This document shows positions 23,399 to 35,312 of a stretch of 64,000 nt of DNA, in pieces. Position numbers and translations under genes: made by a program. The notes below the pieces were generated by a model that was given only the letters and a program-made list of their open reading frames with translations, was not told the DNA's origin and did not search any database. Position 1 is the first letter of the stretch. Each line of letters opens with the position of its first letter. Origin of the DNA: Plasmodium coatneyi (lineage: Eukaryota; Apicomplexa; Aconoidasida; Haemosporida; Plasmodiidae). Where the stretch lies: positions 434,001-498,000 of the forward strand of contig NC_033564.1 of NCBI RefSeq assembly GCF_001680005.1, written 5' to 3'.

Positions 23399-24046
23399 TT
23401 ATCGCCTTATAGCAAAATCGGTACTGGAGAACCCCTCGAGCGTCTTCTCATTCGTTATTAAACAGTCGTCTATTCTAGACGATGGGCTACCGATATTTTT
23501 GAGGAAATTCTTAAATTTCTCCAACGATTCTTTGTTATCACTTTCTGCTTTTCCTACCACTGTGTTCCTGTCTGTGTTCATCACATGACCCTTTATGTTT
23601 AGCTTGTCTGCTTCCAGCTTTGTGTACTTCCGGAAGAAAACTCCTGAAGAGGGTGGTTAGGAGAAATGAAGATGCCACTTTTTGTTTACTGATACGTAAG
23701 TGGCACATACTGCCTGGTGTTACCTCCCCACCCTCAAATGGGCAAACGCACGATACGAGTTCGTTCGTCTCCAATACAATTCAACTTAAACAAATGGACC
23801 CTTTTCACAGTGCAACAAAGGTGGGGGTGGTGGTAGAAAAAAAAATGGCGTGCACATCGCTGCGTAAAAAATAGTGTTGGTCATGAACCCCCCTTGCGTA
23901 CCTTGGACTTTTCCAAAAACTTCAAAATCGAAGGTGTGTATCATTTTACTGGAGCTGCAGAAATTTCTCAAAAGATGACTTCCGCGGAGTGAACTTTTCG
24001 TCGGCGGGAATAAGAAGAATGAGTGGACGACGGTCATCAGCCGCAT
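23399..24046 (-). CDS. Acylphosphatase
   Basis: Small hydrolase of acyl phosphates. Two exons, 23902..24046 and 23399..23643, join in phase (G|GA) to 129 residues. The spliced active-site loop reads FEVFGKVQGVFFRKYT, with the catalytic arginine in FFRKYT; the catalytic asparagine is in HVMNTDRNTVVG. The C-terminal block IGSPSSRIDD, then NEKT and STDFAIRR, matches animal acylphosphatases closely. Neither exon alone would show the complete active site. Typical enzymes have about 98 residues; here a 34-residue N-terminal extension (MRLMTVVHSFFLFPP..) precedes MIHTFDFEVFG. The extension is hydrophobic then Ser/Arg-rich and could be an organelle leader, or translation could start at the internal Met (about 23944). 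No domain is missing. Confidence 0.92.
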
Positions 24047-24256
24047 GGGAGAAATGTAAAGGGGGATAAAATAATGCCACGCGGGAAGTGCTACAAAAGG
24101 CGTTTCCTTCCTATGTTACATAAACTTATCGCATAAACGATTTGTACTCCCTTTAACTTAACCCGCTTGTTATTTTTTTAAACCCTGACCATAAAATAAC
24201 TCACATATAGAAGGTAAACTCACCAATGCGCACCTTTTACTGTTCGTCAAAGTGGA

Positions 24257-24292
<36 letters not shown>

Positions 24293-25367
24293 GCTACATG
24301 AGTTTCAAAATGTATTAAAATATTTGCCCTCTCATAATTCTTCCCTCCAATATGACAATTCTAACGTGCCGTACATTTTGCTTGACCCGGGGAGGGGGCA
24401 CACAGTGCGTATCCTTCCCCGTAAGACTGTGCATCAAATGTGGCAATGGCTTAGTTCACACTTAACATGGAACTAAAAAGGAGGAAAAACACAACTCGCT
24501 CCTTTTGTGTCGTCCAAACTGATCACTGACGGAGGGTAAACCCCATCCTAATGGTGTTGCGTGTGGGTTGAAGATAGACCCTCCCTACCTGAACCAACCT
24601 GTGCGAGATCATCTATGCAAGAACGTTTGTTCTGTGTCATTCCTCACAAAAACGGTGCACTAGGATGAACCTTTCGTTCGCATTCCCCTTTTTTTTTTTT
24701 ACACTGCACAATATTTTGGGAGAGCCAACATGTGCATGCAATTACTGTCGCTCATGCTGCATCGAATGGGGGAAGTCACAATATTGGAAGGGAAAAAAAA
24801 AAGAGGTCGATGTCGAACTTGAGAACGTGATGGGGGAGGCAAATTCTGACTATGGGCAGCTCTGGAAAAACGTACAATGTGATTTGCATAATAAAGACCC
24901 TGCAACGCAAATGAAGCGTCCCACCCGTGTTGGTCAAACGTATGCAAAGGGACCCTCCCAGCCTTTTTCTATACATTCACCATGAGAAGGAGACTGAATT
25001 GTAAAAGTGACACAATTTATATTCCATTTTGAGTAAGCATGTGTAGAAACACTTGACTCGATTTGTTGGCTTTTTTTTTTTTTTTTTTTTTTTTTTGCAG
25101 TCACCACAATGTAAAGGGGGAAATATATTTAAAACGCTAGCTCAGTAGGCCCTGTCCCGCGCAATATTTGCCTTATTTGCTATATATACACATCGCCGAA
25201 CTTCCTGTGAGTAACTTTCCTTACACGCAACTTCAAAAAACCGACGTTCGTGTGTTAATCCAAACTGGGAGGCCAATTTCCTTGTCCTTTTTCCTCTATG
25301 ACGTCATTAAGCAAAAATTCACGACATCCAGGTTGATCTACAACGTCCGAGAATTTCAAATGTGCGC

Positions 25368-25405
<38 letters not shown>

Positions 25406-25480
25406 CGCTAGTTCGGTTAAAGTCAGGTAACCTGTAGCGCCGCGTCCATTTGGGAATTCGTCGTGTGTAACGGTTGGTAC

Positions 25481-25516
<36 letters not shown>

Positions 25517-26755
25517 ACTAAAGAGGACAATCCAAACGTGAAGAAAGCATCCTTTTGTAAGCAGCTTCTGCGCACATGCCTACATGCCCAATTTAAATTT
25601 TCCAGCCGCCGGGAAAAAACACAGACTTGCTTTATCACTTGGTCTTTTTTAACCATTCCTTTTTTTGAAGTTCCCCCACCCCAACTGTGTTCGCTTCCCA
25701 TTCGTTACAAAAGTGTGCAATTGTGAATTAGCAAATGGAAAAAAAAAAAAAAAGCATATACTTAAGCATATATGCGTGTGCATATAAGTAAATATATGTG
25801 TGAATACAGATCGATAGCTACACGTGCAGACGGGTCGCCCGCCAGGTGGACAACAAAACGAACCACATAAGCCGGCACCCTCTTCGTGCTGCTCTTCCCC
25901 CTCCCGTACACTCTACGCATATAAAGTGAACCATAAACCATTACGTTTTAAATAATGCTGTTCTCTATCTCGTTCTTCTCACCTCTCGCTATTCTGTCTT
26001 TCTTATTTACAACATTTTTGCAGTACTGCATCTTGTTTGCATTTTTATTTTACCTCTTATATTTTTTTTCCCTCATAATGTTATGATATGGATTTAGCTA
26101 CGCGGCTGCTTTCCGTTCGTGTAGACTTTTTTTTCTCACACGCTTGGGCCACACGGCCACCCTCACCACATGAAGCCTTGTAGACTTTATTATACTACCC
26201 CTCCATACGTGCATATTGAGGAATCATAAAAAGCCAACCCTATTATGCCACCCACAAAAGGTTCACACTAGGATGCTGCTATGGTGACTCTGCAAAACGT
26301 CCCTTTTTTCTCAATATTTTTTATGTAACCCTTTTTTTTTTTTTTTTTAATGCCCATGTGTCTGCGACTTTAGTCAGCTAATAGTCTACTAAGCGGAAGT
26401 TAAATCACGGTTTTTTCCGATCATAAGGTAAGCACTATTCGGACAAGGAACTTCTTTGCTACGCTCTTTCATAACTTCCGAACGGTTTGCTCTTTATCCG
26501 TGTGCACGCCCCACAGTAGATGTAGACACAGGGGTAGGTTTCTTCATTGACGATTAACAACTAGGCAATTAAGATAGCTTTAAGGGGAAACCCGATCCTG
26601 TGGAAGAAATGAAGAAGTAAAGGTTTTCCCAAATCGATACAAACAACAAACCTACGTGTGGGCGCATCAAAGGAGTAACCCCTCCCCCATATGTCCCCAT
26701 TATAACAACAATAAAGTAAAAATATACAATTTTTTAACTTTGAAAAAAAAAAAAA
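24047..26755. other. Long intergenic region with extreme poly(dA) tracts
   Basis: About 2.7 kb between the divergent acylphosphatase and 5-phosphatase genes. It holds A runs of about 31 bases (24260-24290), about 29 (25371-25399) and about 31 (25484-25514), and a T run at about 25071-25096. Reading frames at 24665..24985 and 25168..25437 are open but have no family similarity or splice context, so I do not call them. No RNA gene was recognised. Confidence 0.5.
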
Positions 26756-29534
26756 ATGTCTGATGATGCCGCTAACAAGATTAGCATCCAAATGAATGAC
26801 GGAACCGAATCCATGACTCCCAACGAGAGAGACAGAATAATTAAAACGAACTCGATTGGCAAAACGGTGGAACATGAGGACCCCAAAGAAGAAACACCAC
26901 CGTATGGACGATGCTACAGCGATGTGAGTAGCTATTTACCCCCCGAGTCGTTCTCTCGTTTCGGCAGCATAAGCGGAACAAATGAGAATCTGTACTGTAG
27001 TGGGAAAAGTGACAACGATATTGATGATGCTACCGACGGGGGGGACACTTCCCCAGATGCAATCTCTGCTGACGGCGCCACCGCCAACACGTCTTCCTTT
27101 GATGGTACTTCCGCTGGTGGTACTTGTGCCGATGTCGTTTTCGAGGCAGATGGTCTAACGGCCTACCCAAATGGCAATGACGGGGAAAACCTCCCCACCC
27201 AACACGGATGCGAGAATTTAAAATCGCACAGCCTTGGCCTAGGACTCCGAAATAGCAATAAAACGGATTCTCCCAAAAAGGAGATGAAAAACGTCATGGG
27301 TTACAACTACTTCACACTAAGACAACAACTGATGAAAGCAGACGACTCGAAAATTTTAAAAAACATCCCCCTGAGTATCTTCGTGGGGACATGGAACTGT
27401 GAATACTTTGACTTCTCCAAGGAGTGCTACAACGAAAAGAAAGCGTATACTTCTAACTACCTTAGCGAAAACTACAGTGAGAACGTATACGGTTCAAAGG
27501 TAAGTGATAGGTTCTCGGTTAGATCTATGACCCCCTCCTCCTTGAGAGTTAAGGCGGTGGGAAATTATAATAAAATAGGGGGATCCTCTAGTGTGGATAG
27601 TTTTGCATCTGCTGATGAGAGAAGTGCAAACTACGCGTATGAAGGTGTCTTCGATGGAGAACTAAGAACTCTTACAGAAGGGGCAAAAAAGAATAAAAGC
27701 AGTCCCCCCCCAGTGCGTGTCATCCCATGCAACCACATCGAAGAGGGAAAAGTATCTCCAAGTAGTCCCAACCAGTTAGACAATATACGGGTCACACAGG
27801 GGGGGGATTCATCGTGTGACTCGTCCAATTGGGAAGAAGGCGCAAATTTATGTAAAGGTGGAAGAAGCACCAGCGAATGCAGAAATAAGCTGCGTAGATC
27901 CCTCTGCGATGTAGCCATCCCCAATGAGAGAATAAAATTCAGAAGTCAGCTTCCGGAGGAAATCACCAATAGGAACACATGGGTTAGAAGTTTACCACGG
28001 TACGATATTCCCAGGGAAGGCACCCGATCGAATGAGTGCAACACTTATTGCATATCCCCCAACCGGAAGAAGGTAGTTAGCAAAACGGGAACGATGGGGA
28101 TGACAAAGGAAGTACAACCAACCGACCGGGCAAAAGCACAAATGGATAACCCGAGACGAGGGCAAATAGAAAAACCGAAACCAGTGGACGATAAAGAGAG
28201 GGAGAAGAGCAATGCTAACCCTTTCCAACAGCCAAGGGAAAACAATTCCAATCAGAGACCATCCCAATGCAGGGAGAAGCAAATATTCTCTACTTGGATT
28301 CAACCACACTACGACATCTACATCATATGTCTACAGGAGTCCATTTCTGATAACATCATCGAGTGTTTATCTCGCCACCTGAAGGAAATAAATCAAGAGA
28401 CGTACAAATTTTTACCCTTGGCTGATTGCAAACTTTCTGGATATGGGGACGGGGCGTTTCTTCAGATGAAGTCAACCACGATGGCTGCCTGGGTGAGGAC
28501 GTCAAAGTTGTATCCAAATGGTCCTGTAAAATTATGCGCCTCAAAATCTATCGCCTTTAATAAGTTAAATAATAGTAAAGGGTGTGTATCCATTCTGTTC
28601 AGCATTTTTAACCAGTTCATTTTATTTATCGGTTGCCACATGCCAGCGAAGGATCAGGAGATAAGACAGAAATCCAGAGAATTTATTCTCACCAAATTGA
28701 GTGAATATTTCAGTAACAAAATTACCTCCAATTTTAAGGACGTTTTTCATCATGTCATTTGGATGGGAGACTTCAACTTTAGGGTTCAAGGGATACGCCT
28801 AGACAAAGCCGTACGTTGTTTACAGACGAACAATTTGAAGGAGCTCCTAAAATACGATGAAGGGAACTCTGCCTATTCGTACGATTTGTCTATAAGCTTT
28901 CAGGAACTACCCATTTGCTTTCTCCCCACTTATAAGAAAAACGGCAACAGACCCGTTATCAACCGGAATGACGCCAACTGGGTGCAGAAGGAGTACAAAC
29001 TCGTCCACAATATTAAGTGGTACAAGGGTGGTCGGCAAGAGTCCCGCATCCCCTCGGTAAGTCTTCCGTCGTAGTGGACATGGGGACCAACTCAGTGCAA
29101 GTTTGTCCTGTCGGCACAATTACGCTTTTATCACAATCGGCACAATTAACCTGTTTTCATTTATTACTTTCCCCCCCGCAGTGGACAGACCGCATCTTCA
29201 AATGGTCGTGCGAGAAAACCAGAAGCTGCCTCATCTTCGTGCCAAACTCTTACCTATCGCCACTACCGGAGGAGCAAAGTAATGGCCCAATTGGCAACGC
29301 ATCTACGTGCAACCATCTCTCCTATTTAGGCTACACTTTAACCCATGTCGTTGCCACAGCGCTGCTTAACCCCCTTTTCGATTCCCCATACGTGCAGGCA
29401 TCCTCATGGCCAGCGACCACAGCCCCGTTTCCTGCTGCTTCCAAATGTACATGATGAAAAACGAAAGGGAAATCCCCATGACGAAGGTCACACTGGGCAA
29501 GTCGACCGAGGGTTGTCTAGCCGAAAATTCATAA
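26756..29534 (+). CDS. Inositol polyphosphate 5-phosphatase domain protein
   Basis: Three exons, 26756..29056, 29182..29278 and 29398..29534, give 844 residues. The enzyme should remove the 5-phosphate of phosphoinositides. Motifs in order: FVGTWNCEYFDF (about residue 211), IICLQES (about 525), GDGAFLQMK, FIGCHMPAKDQ, HVIWMGDFNFRV (catalytic GDFN), CFLPTYK, then RIPS|WTDRIF spanning the first intron and MASDHSPVSCCF in the last exon. The SDH catalytic motif is present only after splicing. About 290 residues of Ser/Asn/Lys-rich sequence are inserted between GTWN and the LQES strand, and the 200-residue N-terminus is acidic and low in complexity. No membrane segment is seen. The start ATG directly follows a 14-base A run. 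Confidence 0.9.
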
Positions 29535-29848
29535 AGGAGAGCTCGGCGATAATACATGCTCTGGGCAGTGTCGCCATGTGCCTCCAGAACGTTTAGAACC
29601 CATCTGCTTCATCCCTTTATGCACCCCCGGTCAAGTTACTTCTCCCAATGAGCAGATACAAATTCGTTACTTCCATGTTCACAACTATTAGCAACGCGAA
29701 AGGGGAAAAAGCAAACAGGCATAAGAATGGAATGCCACGTGAAAGCGAAAAAAGCTGTTTCGCTCCCCCCCTGCTATATTCTCCCCCTTTTACGACACAA
29801 ATTTAACGAAAAATCAAAACTGTTAAAGTGGCGCGCGCCACGCGGGTG

Positions 29849-29901
<53 letters not shown>

Positions 29902-30051
29902 CAAATATGTGTACCTACACACATATATAGGTGTGCGCCACTCACCCACACAAATTCACTAAGGGGTGATTTTCCAAATGGAGCAAAACAGACGCGCTAA
30001 AATTTTAAAGCTGGGTATATGCACCCTTAGCAATGTTGCATCGTCATCACC
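29535..30051. other. Convergent 3' intergenic gap
   Basis: Between the 5-phosphatase (+) and a large minus-strand gene. It has a 34-base A run (about 29852-29885) followed by a short CA dinucleotide repeat. No gene seen. Confidence 0.6.
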
Positions 30052-32472
30052 TCAGAACACCCGGTCTTGGGTATTCACCATCGTTATGTATATCGTCTCC
30101 GGGGAACAGAAAAAAAAAAGGTGGATGCAGGTTTGGCTGCACATCTCCTGCGTGGGTTTATCAAAATGGATAAAGCTGCAGTATTCTCCCCAGAAGGACA
30201 CAACATAACACAGCTTACACCTCTCTCCCGCTTTCCTGTTAACCAATTGACCAATCAAGAAGTTGCATGTATCACGAATGCAGCAACTGCTAATTATGCC
30301 ATTGCTAAAAATTATTTTTTGCACTTGGTAAAAATTTCTTTCCTTTTTAATAAACACATGTGCGTTTTTTTCGTGATCTATTTTTACATCCAGGAGGATT
30401 CTCCCTATGTACTCCACTAGGTAGTTTGCAATTTCTTCCTGCTTGCTCTTTGTATGGGAGGCAGCTTCGTGCGTGTTCCCATTTGCAATTCCGTTTGAAA
30501 TTCCTCCTGTTACGTCCTCCTCCGGAACGCAGCACATAATATTGTACAGGCACTCCCTTTCTAGTACCCTCTCGTTAACACTATAATAGACGTTCCTATG
30601 GTTTTTTAAAAAATCCAGCACTTTGTCGATCTTTCGCAGTTTTGCCTCTTCTACAGCGGCGTGGTCGTTTTTTCCGGAGTTCATTCCCATCAGCCCCTTT
30701 TCACTGAGCGTTTTTTTTTTCTTCTTTTCGATTTCGCTTAGTATGCAATTTTCTGTACCCCCCTCCAGAGTGTCCTCTCCCCCATTCGCAAATTTCTCCT
30801 CCTTTAGGTGATCCCCCTTTAGGTAATTTTTCAATATTCCTCCATCTGTGGAGCTGCTTAATGTTATTCCATCCATCTGCCCCTTTTCCGCTGCACCATT
30901 GGCTGCCCCGCAGCTTAAGCTGAGCAAGGCTGATAAACTCACATCACTGCTGCTTTCTGAATCGTAGTTAATGTAAAATTTTTTATCATGAAGGGAGAAT
31001 GTTTTTTTCTTTTTGTTGGCTTTACTTCTCGCTAGCAGATCGTGCAGGTCCACCACATCGTTCGGGTTGCCGGGCACACTATATTGAGCGTTATTCTGCT
31101 GTCCGCTATGCTTGTTGTTCCCTTCGCGTGTGACTTTCCCATCCTGGGTGAGGCCGGAAAGGAACTCCCTTTCTATGTAGCCTGCATCGAGTTCATAGAC
31201 GGGGTGCACCTCCCCGATCTTCCCTCTCGTCTGTATATCCAGGTAATTGAATTGGTTTGTCACTCCAACGGTTTTTTTGCCCCCATTCTGTCCACATGCA
31301 TTCTGTGCTACACGGTTGGGATTTACTACCACGTCCAGACCACCTTCATCCCCCCCGTACATGTTATACATATTGACCAAACTGTTCACATGGGTCCCCT
31401 CCTCGTTTACAGACGAGTTAGAAAAAATGCTGCTGTAAATATCTGCTACGTTATTCATACTAAACGCATCAGATAAGCTGTCCATTTCGCTGTTAGGGAC
31501 GTTATAAGGCTGGTTAACGGAGAGCCAATGGTTGGAACGTGGACCATCCCCATTTCCCGTTTTGGAAGCTGCGTTCTTCCCATTCACATCGTAAGAGCAT
31601 TCATGCCATTTAACTGGGACTGCATAAACTTCCGCATCGTTTGATCCGTTAAGGGTTAATACATTTTTTAATTTTTCACTAAATTTTTGGAGATCCGTTC
31701 CATGGTTGTATAACCCGACCAAGTCCACTGGGTATGTGTACGTGTCTGTAAAAAACTGCCGATATTTTTCCATCAACTTGGGTTCCCCATTGGGTGTTTC
31801 GACGAACGGTCCTTTTCCCGGAGACGAATCCCCGTTAGGAGCCTTCCCATTGCCGGGTTCCCCACTGTTAGCCCCCCCCGGTTTCGCCTTTCCCCCGCTA
31901 CAGGTATCTAGCAGTACCACATTGTTCACTTTAAACCTATCCCTGTGCACATTCCTATGCGAAGTCAACCTCAACTTGGTCAAATCGTTAACGCACAGAT
32001 ATACGGAGCTGCCACTCATGTATATTTTATTGTCATATTTGCAGTTAAGGGAGATGACCCTTGGCTGGTACTCCCTAACGATATTATTTGCGTACTCACT
32101 TGAAAAAAAACTTGACAAAAAAACATTTTTTAAAAAAAAACATATTTTATTTCTCCACACACTTTGGTGCATGTATTCACAGTTTATAACTTCGTCCTCA
32201 TGATCTGCAAAATTTGTCACTACCACTTGGGTGTTTATAACGTGACTGTTTAGGAGCCTCTCCAACTTATTAAGTCGTTTTTTTTTGCTTAAAAAATGCA
32301 GATAATCTATGGGTCGTCCATTTTCTTTAGGAGCTTCTCTCAAATCTGCTATGTACACCTTTTCCACACTGGTGTAGATGAGACCGTTGTTGTGGATCCC
32401 CTTTTCATTGCCATTGAAATACATTTTGGCATCCCTGGACAGGTAGGTATTTTCCTCTCCGTAGTGTTTCAA
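30052..32472 (-). CDS. Large protein of unknown function
   Basis: A single open frame of 806 residues that I cannot assign. The N-terminal 180 residues (to about LDTCSGG) look globular, with strands such as VYIADLREAP and VVVTNFADHEDEVI, and two cysteines in SLNCKYD and VYLCVND. The centre (about 190-600) is low-complexity, rich in Gly/Asn/Ser/Asp, including PGKGPFVETPNGEP and SESSSDVSLSALLSLS. The C-terminal part contains helical KLRKIDKVLDFLKNHRNVYY and IANYLVEYIGRILLDVK. The last 40-60 residues are cysteine/phenylalanine-rich and may be 3' sequence read through an unrecognised intron, so the true C-terminus is uncertain. No signal peptide or membrane segment is evident. Confidence 0.7.
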   Translation of the reverse strand: MKHYGEENTYLSRDAKMYFNGNEKGIHNNGLIYTSVEKVYIADLREAPKENGRPIDYLHFLSKKKRLNKLERLLNSHVINTQVVVTNFADHEDEVINCEYMHQSVWRNKICFFLKNVFLSSFFSSEYANNIVREYQPRVISLNCKYDNKIYMSGSSVYLCVNDLTKLRLTSHRNVHRDRFKVNNVVLLDTCSGGKAKPGGANSGEPGNGKAPNGDSSPGKGPFVETPNGEPKLMEKYRQFFTDTYTYPVDLVGLYNHGTDLQKFSEKLKNVLTLNGSNDAEVYAVPVKWHECSYDVNGKNAASKTGNGDGPRSNHWLSVNQPYNVPNSEMDSLSDAFSMNNVADIYSSIFSNSSVNEEGTHVNSLVNMYNMYGGDEGGLDVVVNPNRVAQNACGQNGGKKTVGVTNQFNYLDIQTRGKIGEVHPVYELDAGYIEREFLSGLTQDGKVTREGNNKHSGQQNNAQYSVPGNPNDVVDLHDLLARSKANKKKKTFSLHDKKFYINYDSESSSDVSLSALLSLSCGAANGAAEKGQMDGITLSSSTDGGILKNYLKGDHLKEEKFANGGEDTLEGGTENCILSEIEKKKKKTLSEKGLMGMNSGKNDHAAVEEAKLRKIDKVLDFLKNHRNVYYSVNERVLERECLYNIMCCVPEEDVTGGISNGIANGNTHEAASHTKSKQEEIANYLVEYIGRILLDVKIDHEKNAHVFIKKERNFYQVQKIIFSNGIISSCCIRDTCNFLIGQLVNRKAGERCKLCYVVSFWGEYCSFIHFDKPTQEMCSQTCIHLFFFCSPETIYITMVNTQDRVF

Positions 32473-33291
32473 ACGCTTGGTAAAGGTTTATGCGGCTACG
32501 ATAAACTTCGCATCGGGCTGTCTCAACAAAGTTGCGTTTTTGCCTTGGCGTTTGCTTCACCATAGAAGGGATACATACATTTCGAGCGGATGGAAGTTGT
32601 TAAAAAAAAAAAAAAAAAAGGCTTATCACAGGGGAGTTAAAAATGTTGAATATGCGCAGGGAGTAGTGGAGATGTGGTTCCCCACCTTTTGCGGCATCTT
32701 TGAACAGCCAAATTGGAGCTCCTCCCGCGTGTTCCGATCTTCCTGTTCGCTGTTTATCTGCGCGTTTGAAGTATACACTCGTTACTCTTTTTGTCGTTCT
32801 TTTTTTTTTTTGCTATTTTTGCTATTTTTGCTATTTTTTTTTCATAATCGCAACGCATGCATTCGACCGTGCCCACCGCGTACGATCCGCATACACGCAG
32901 CACCTAACACAGTTGCGGTGATTACGCACGAGTGTAAATAATCAAGCGACGGCACTCACAAAAGCTTATGTATGTACATATGCGTATGTATACATTATGT
33001 GCATACCGACAGTGCGGGCACCCGCGTGAAGACCCTTCCTCCCTTTTTTGCGCGTTAACGAATTTGACGCTTGTTTAATTTCCCCCAAGCAGGTTATAAC
33101 CCCCTTCTGGTCACGTCTCTCTGCCCACCACACCATGTGTTCGCAACACTTTGACACACATGGAATAGCAGCACGCAGCACTTTCCATGTGCCACATTTT
33201 TTTTTTTTGCTCCTCCTCTTCTGCTTCATATATAAATTGAACGAGGCCCCCTTCCCTCACATTTTCCACCTCCCAAGCATATAAACCTGAA
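32473..33291. other. Divergent intergenic region
   Basis: Promoter region for the unknown minus-strand gene and the TPR gene. Contains a 17-base A run (about 32603-32619) and a short tandem repeat at 32812-32838. No gene seen. Confidence 0.5.
32812..32838 (+). repeat. Three tandem copies of a 9-base unit
   Basis: The unit GCTATTTTT repeats three times without error, preceded and followed by T runs. It lies in the divergent intergenic region. Confidence 0.9.
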
Positions 33292-34718
33292 ATGAATGTA
33301 AAAACATCAGAAGATGTGTATAATTTTGCGAAAGACTGTTTAAAAATAAAAGAAGAAATAGAGAATAGCACGAAGCAAATCCCCAAAAAGGAAAAAAAAA
33401 AAAACACAGATCACCAATGGGGGAACAATTCATCCAAGTACAATTCTGATTATTCAAAGTTTGAAAACTGCCTTAAGGAAATCGAGCAAAATGACGAACT
33501 GGAGGAGGAGCAACACCAGCAGAAGAACAAGCAGCACTTCCTAAATAGTAGGAACCCATGTACCCATGACCATTCCAAGGAAAGACAACTATATGAGAAA
33601 GAATCCAAAGAAAAAATAAAAGCTTCCAACGCTTTTAATGAAGAAGGGAAGAAAGCATTTTACGAAAAAAATTACAAACTCGCTTGCGTTTACTTTCGTA
33701 AGGGGCTTATACAGTTGGATTATTCCTTCCCCGACTCAGAGAAAGAACAGGATGAACAGAATAGACTCGAAGTTAACTTACATTTGAACCTGGCCATAAC
33801 GAAGTTTCACATGGCCAACTATCATGAATGCATCAGTGAATGCTCCACGGTGGGTGTACAGTGTGCCTTCGAGCGTTTATAAAGCGTTCATGCAGAATTT
33901 TCCTTTTTTGGACCCATTTTGTTGCGTGGTTCTTCCCTCACGCCACGTCGAACATTTTACATTTTCCCCTTTTTCGTCCCACCTTGCAGGTTCTCAACCT
34001 AGACAAGAACAACGCCAAGGCGCACTACCGAAAGGGACATGCCTACATGAGCCTGGACATGTATAACGAAGCCAAGGAGGAATTCTTAAAGGTCCTCGAA
34101 ATTAACCCCACAGACAATGACGTGAAAAGGTCCCTACTAACTTTGAAGAACAAAATGGTCAGTTATACCAAGAGGGAGAAATTAGTCTGCTCTAAGCTTT
34201 TTCCTTCCAGTGAAAAAGAAAACGATAACGAAAATGAAAACGGAAACTTGCCCATGGGGATAAAGGGACCCAACAATACCTACGCAACGGGTCAACCAAA
34301 TCATGATGGTGACAACATAGAACGTTCTGACGCAGGTAAAAGTATACCTACAATGAATGCACAGAATGATCTTACGAAAGACGTTGAAAAGGAGAACGTC
34401 ACTAATAGCAACGTGACACTAAATTGTGGGGTAAAAAACCCTTCCGGTTATTCCCACAAAAGGAAGGAATACTTCCCAACTTTTTCATCAAATGCAAATG
34501 GGTCGAATTTTTTTAAAAACTCTTCTCCAATTTTCTTATTAAACAACATATTTTTATACCTCCTGGTTTGTTTTTTTGTTTTTTTCTTTTTACTATTCCT
34601 TTTTATGTTTATCTTTACTTCGTCTAAATTTTTTTCCACGTTTTTCTTCACCACTTTGTCAATTGTAGCCTTCATGTATTACGTATTTGTGTATGTTCAC
34701 AACACAGCAAAGAATTAA
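33292..34718 (+). CDS. TPR protein with hydrophobic C-terminal anchor
   Basis: Two exons, 33292..33849 and 33990..34718, give 428 residues. The TPR region spans the junction: NAFNEEGKKAFYEKNYKLAC, then NLHLNLAITKFHMANYHECI, then after splicing NAKAHYRKGHAYMSLDMYNE and AKEEFLKVLEINPTDN. That is three tandem TPRs, a layout found in co-chaperones such as FKBP-type and TTC1-like proteins. The N-terminal 110 residues are charged and low in complexity. The C-terminus has two long hydrophobic stretches (about residues 360-390 and 400-420), suggesting anchoring in the ER or mitochondrial outer membrane with the TPRs in the cytosol. No FKBP domain is present. Without the splice the first frame ends after 10 further codons. 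Confidence 0.82.
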
Positions 34719-35312
34719 CGCATTATTTATTCTATTTTTTTTTTTTTTTTTTTGCGCACGTGGTTTTTGCCCTGATTGGTTGGGAATGGGACTCCTCAGA
34801 AGTTACCTTTTTCGAAGGCCCCAGCGTTGATCTGCCCTACCCAGGTGTGCAAAACGATTGGGAAATGTGTATCCACGTGCACACGTTTGTGAAGATCCTT
34901 GCGTGTTGTTTCTTCCGTTTTGAGGGGCCATTTCACTGCGATGGAAAAATCGCCCGTTCGATCTATCACACTTTACATGCTCATTATATACTTATTTGTG
35001 TGGAAAATTCCCATTTCTCTACAATTTGGAGAGAAAAAAATGGGGATAGGAACACGTAAGTGTATTGCAGAGGGAACAGTGCACATACCGTTAGATTTTT
35101 ACATCTTCGCACTACATGCAGGGAAACCATTGCATATGATGAAACTTTTATTAAGGCTATCTTGGATACTCTTTCATCATTTAAAAAAAAAGAAATTTTT
35201 TATGTGCTCACATTTCAGAAGCATCCATGATGCGTAAGAATATGCCAATTTATCTCCCCATTCCGAAACAACAAAGTGCTAATTCGCACTTGTACAATCC
35301 GTGGTTTACAAA
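34719..35312. other. Tandem intergenic region upstream of the Josephin gene
   Basis: Contains a T run near 34736-34753 and otherwise mixed sequence. No gene seen. Confidence 0.5.

Noticed and set aside
24665..24985. 106-codon plus-strand frame
   Set aside because: Starts with a poly-Phe run from a T tract; no domain, and the opposite strand is open too.
25168..25437. 89-codon plus-strand frame that reads like protein
   Set aside because: Runs straight into a 29-A tract and has no homologue I recognise or clear splice sites.
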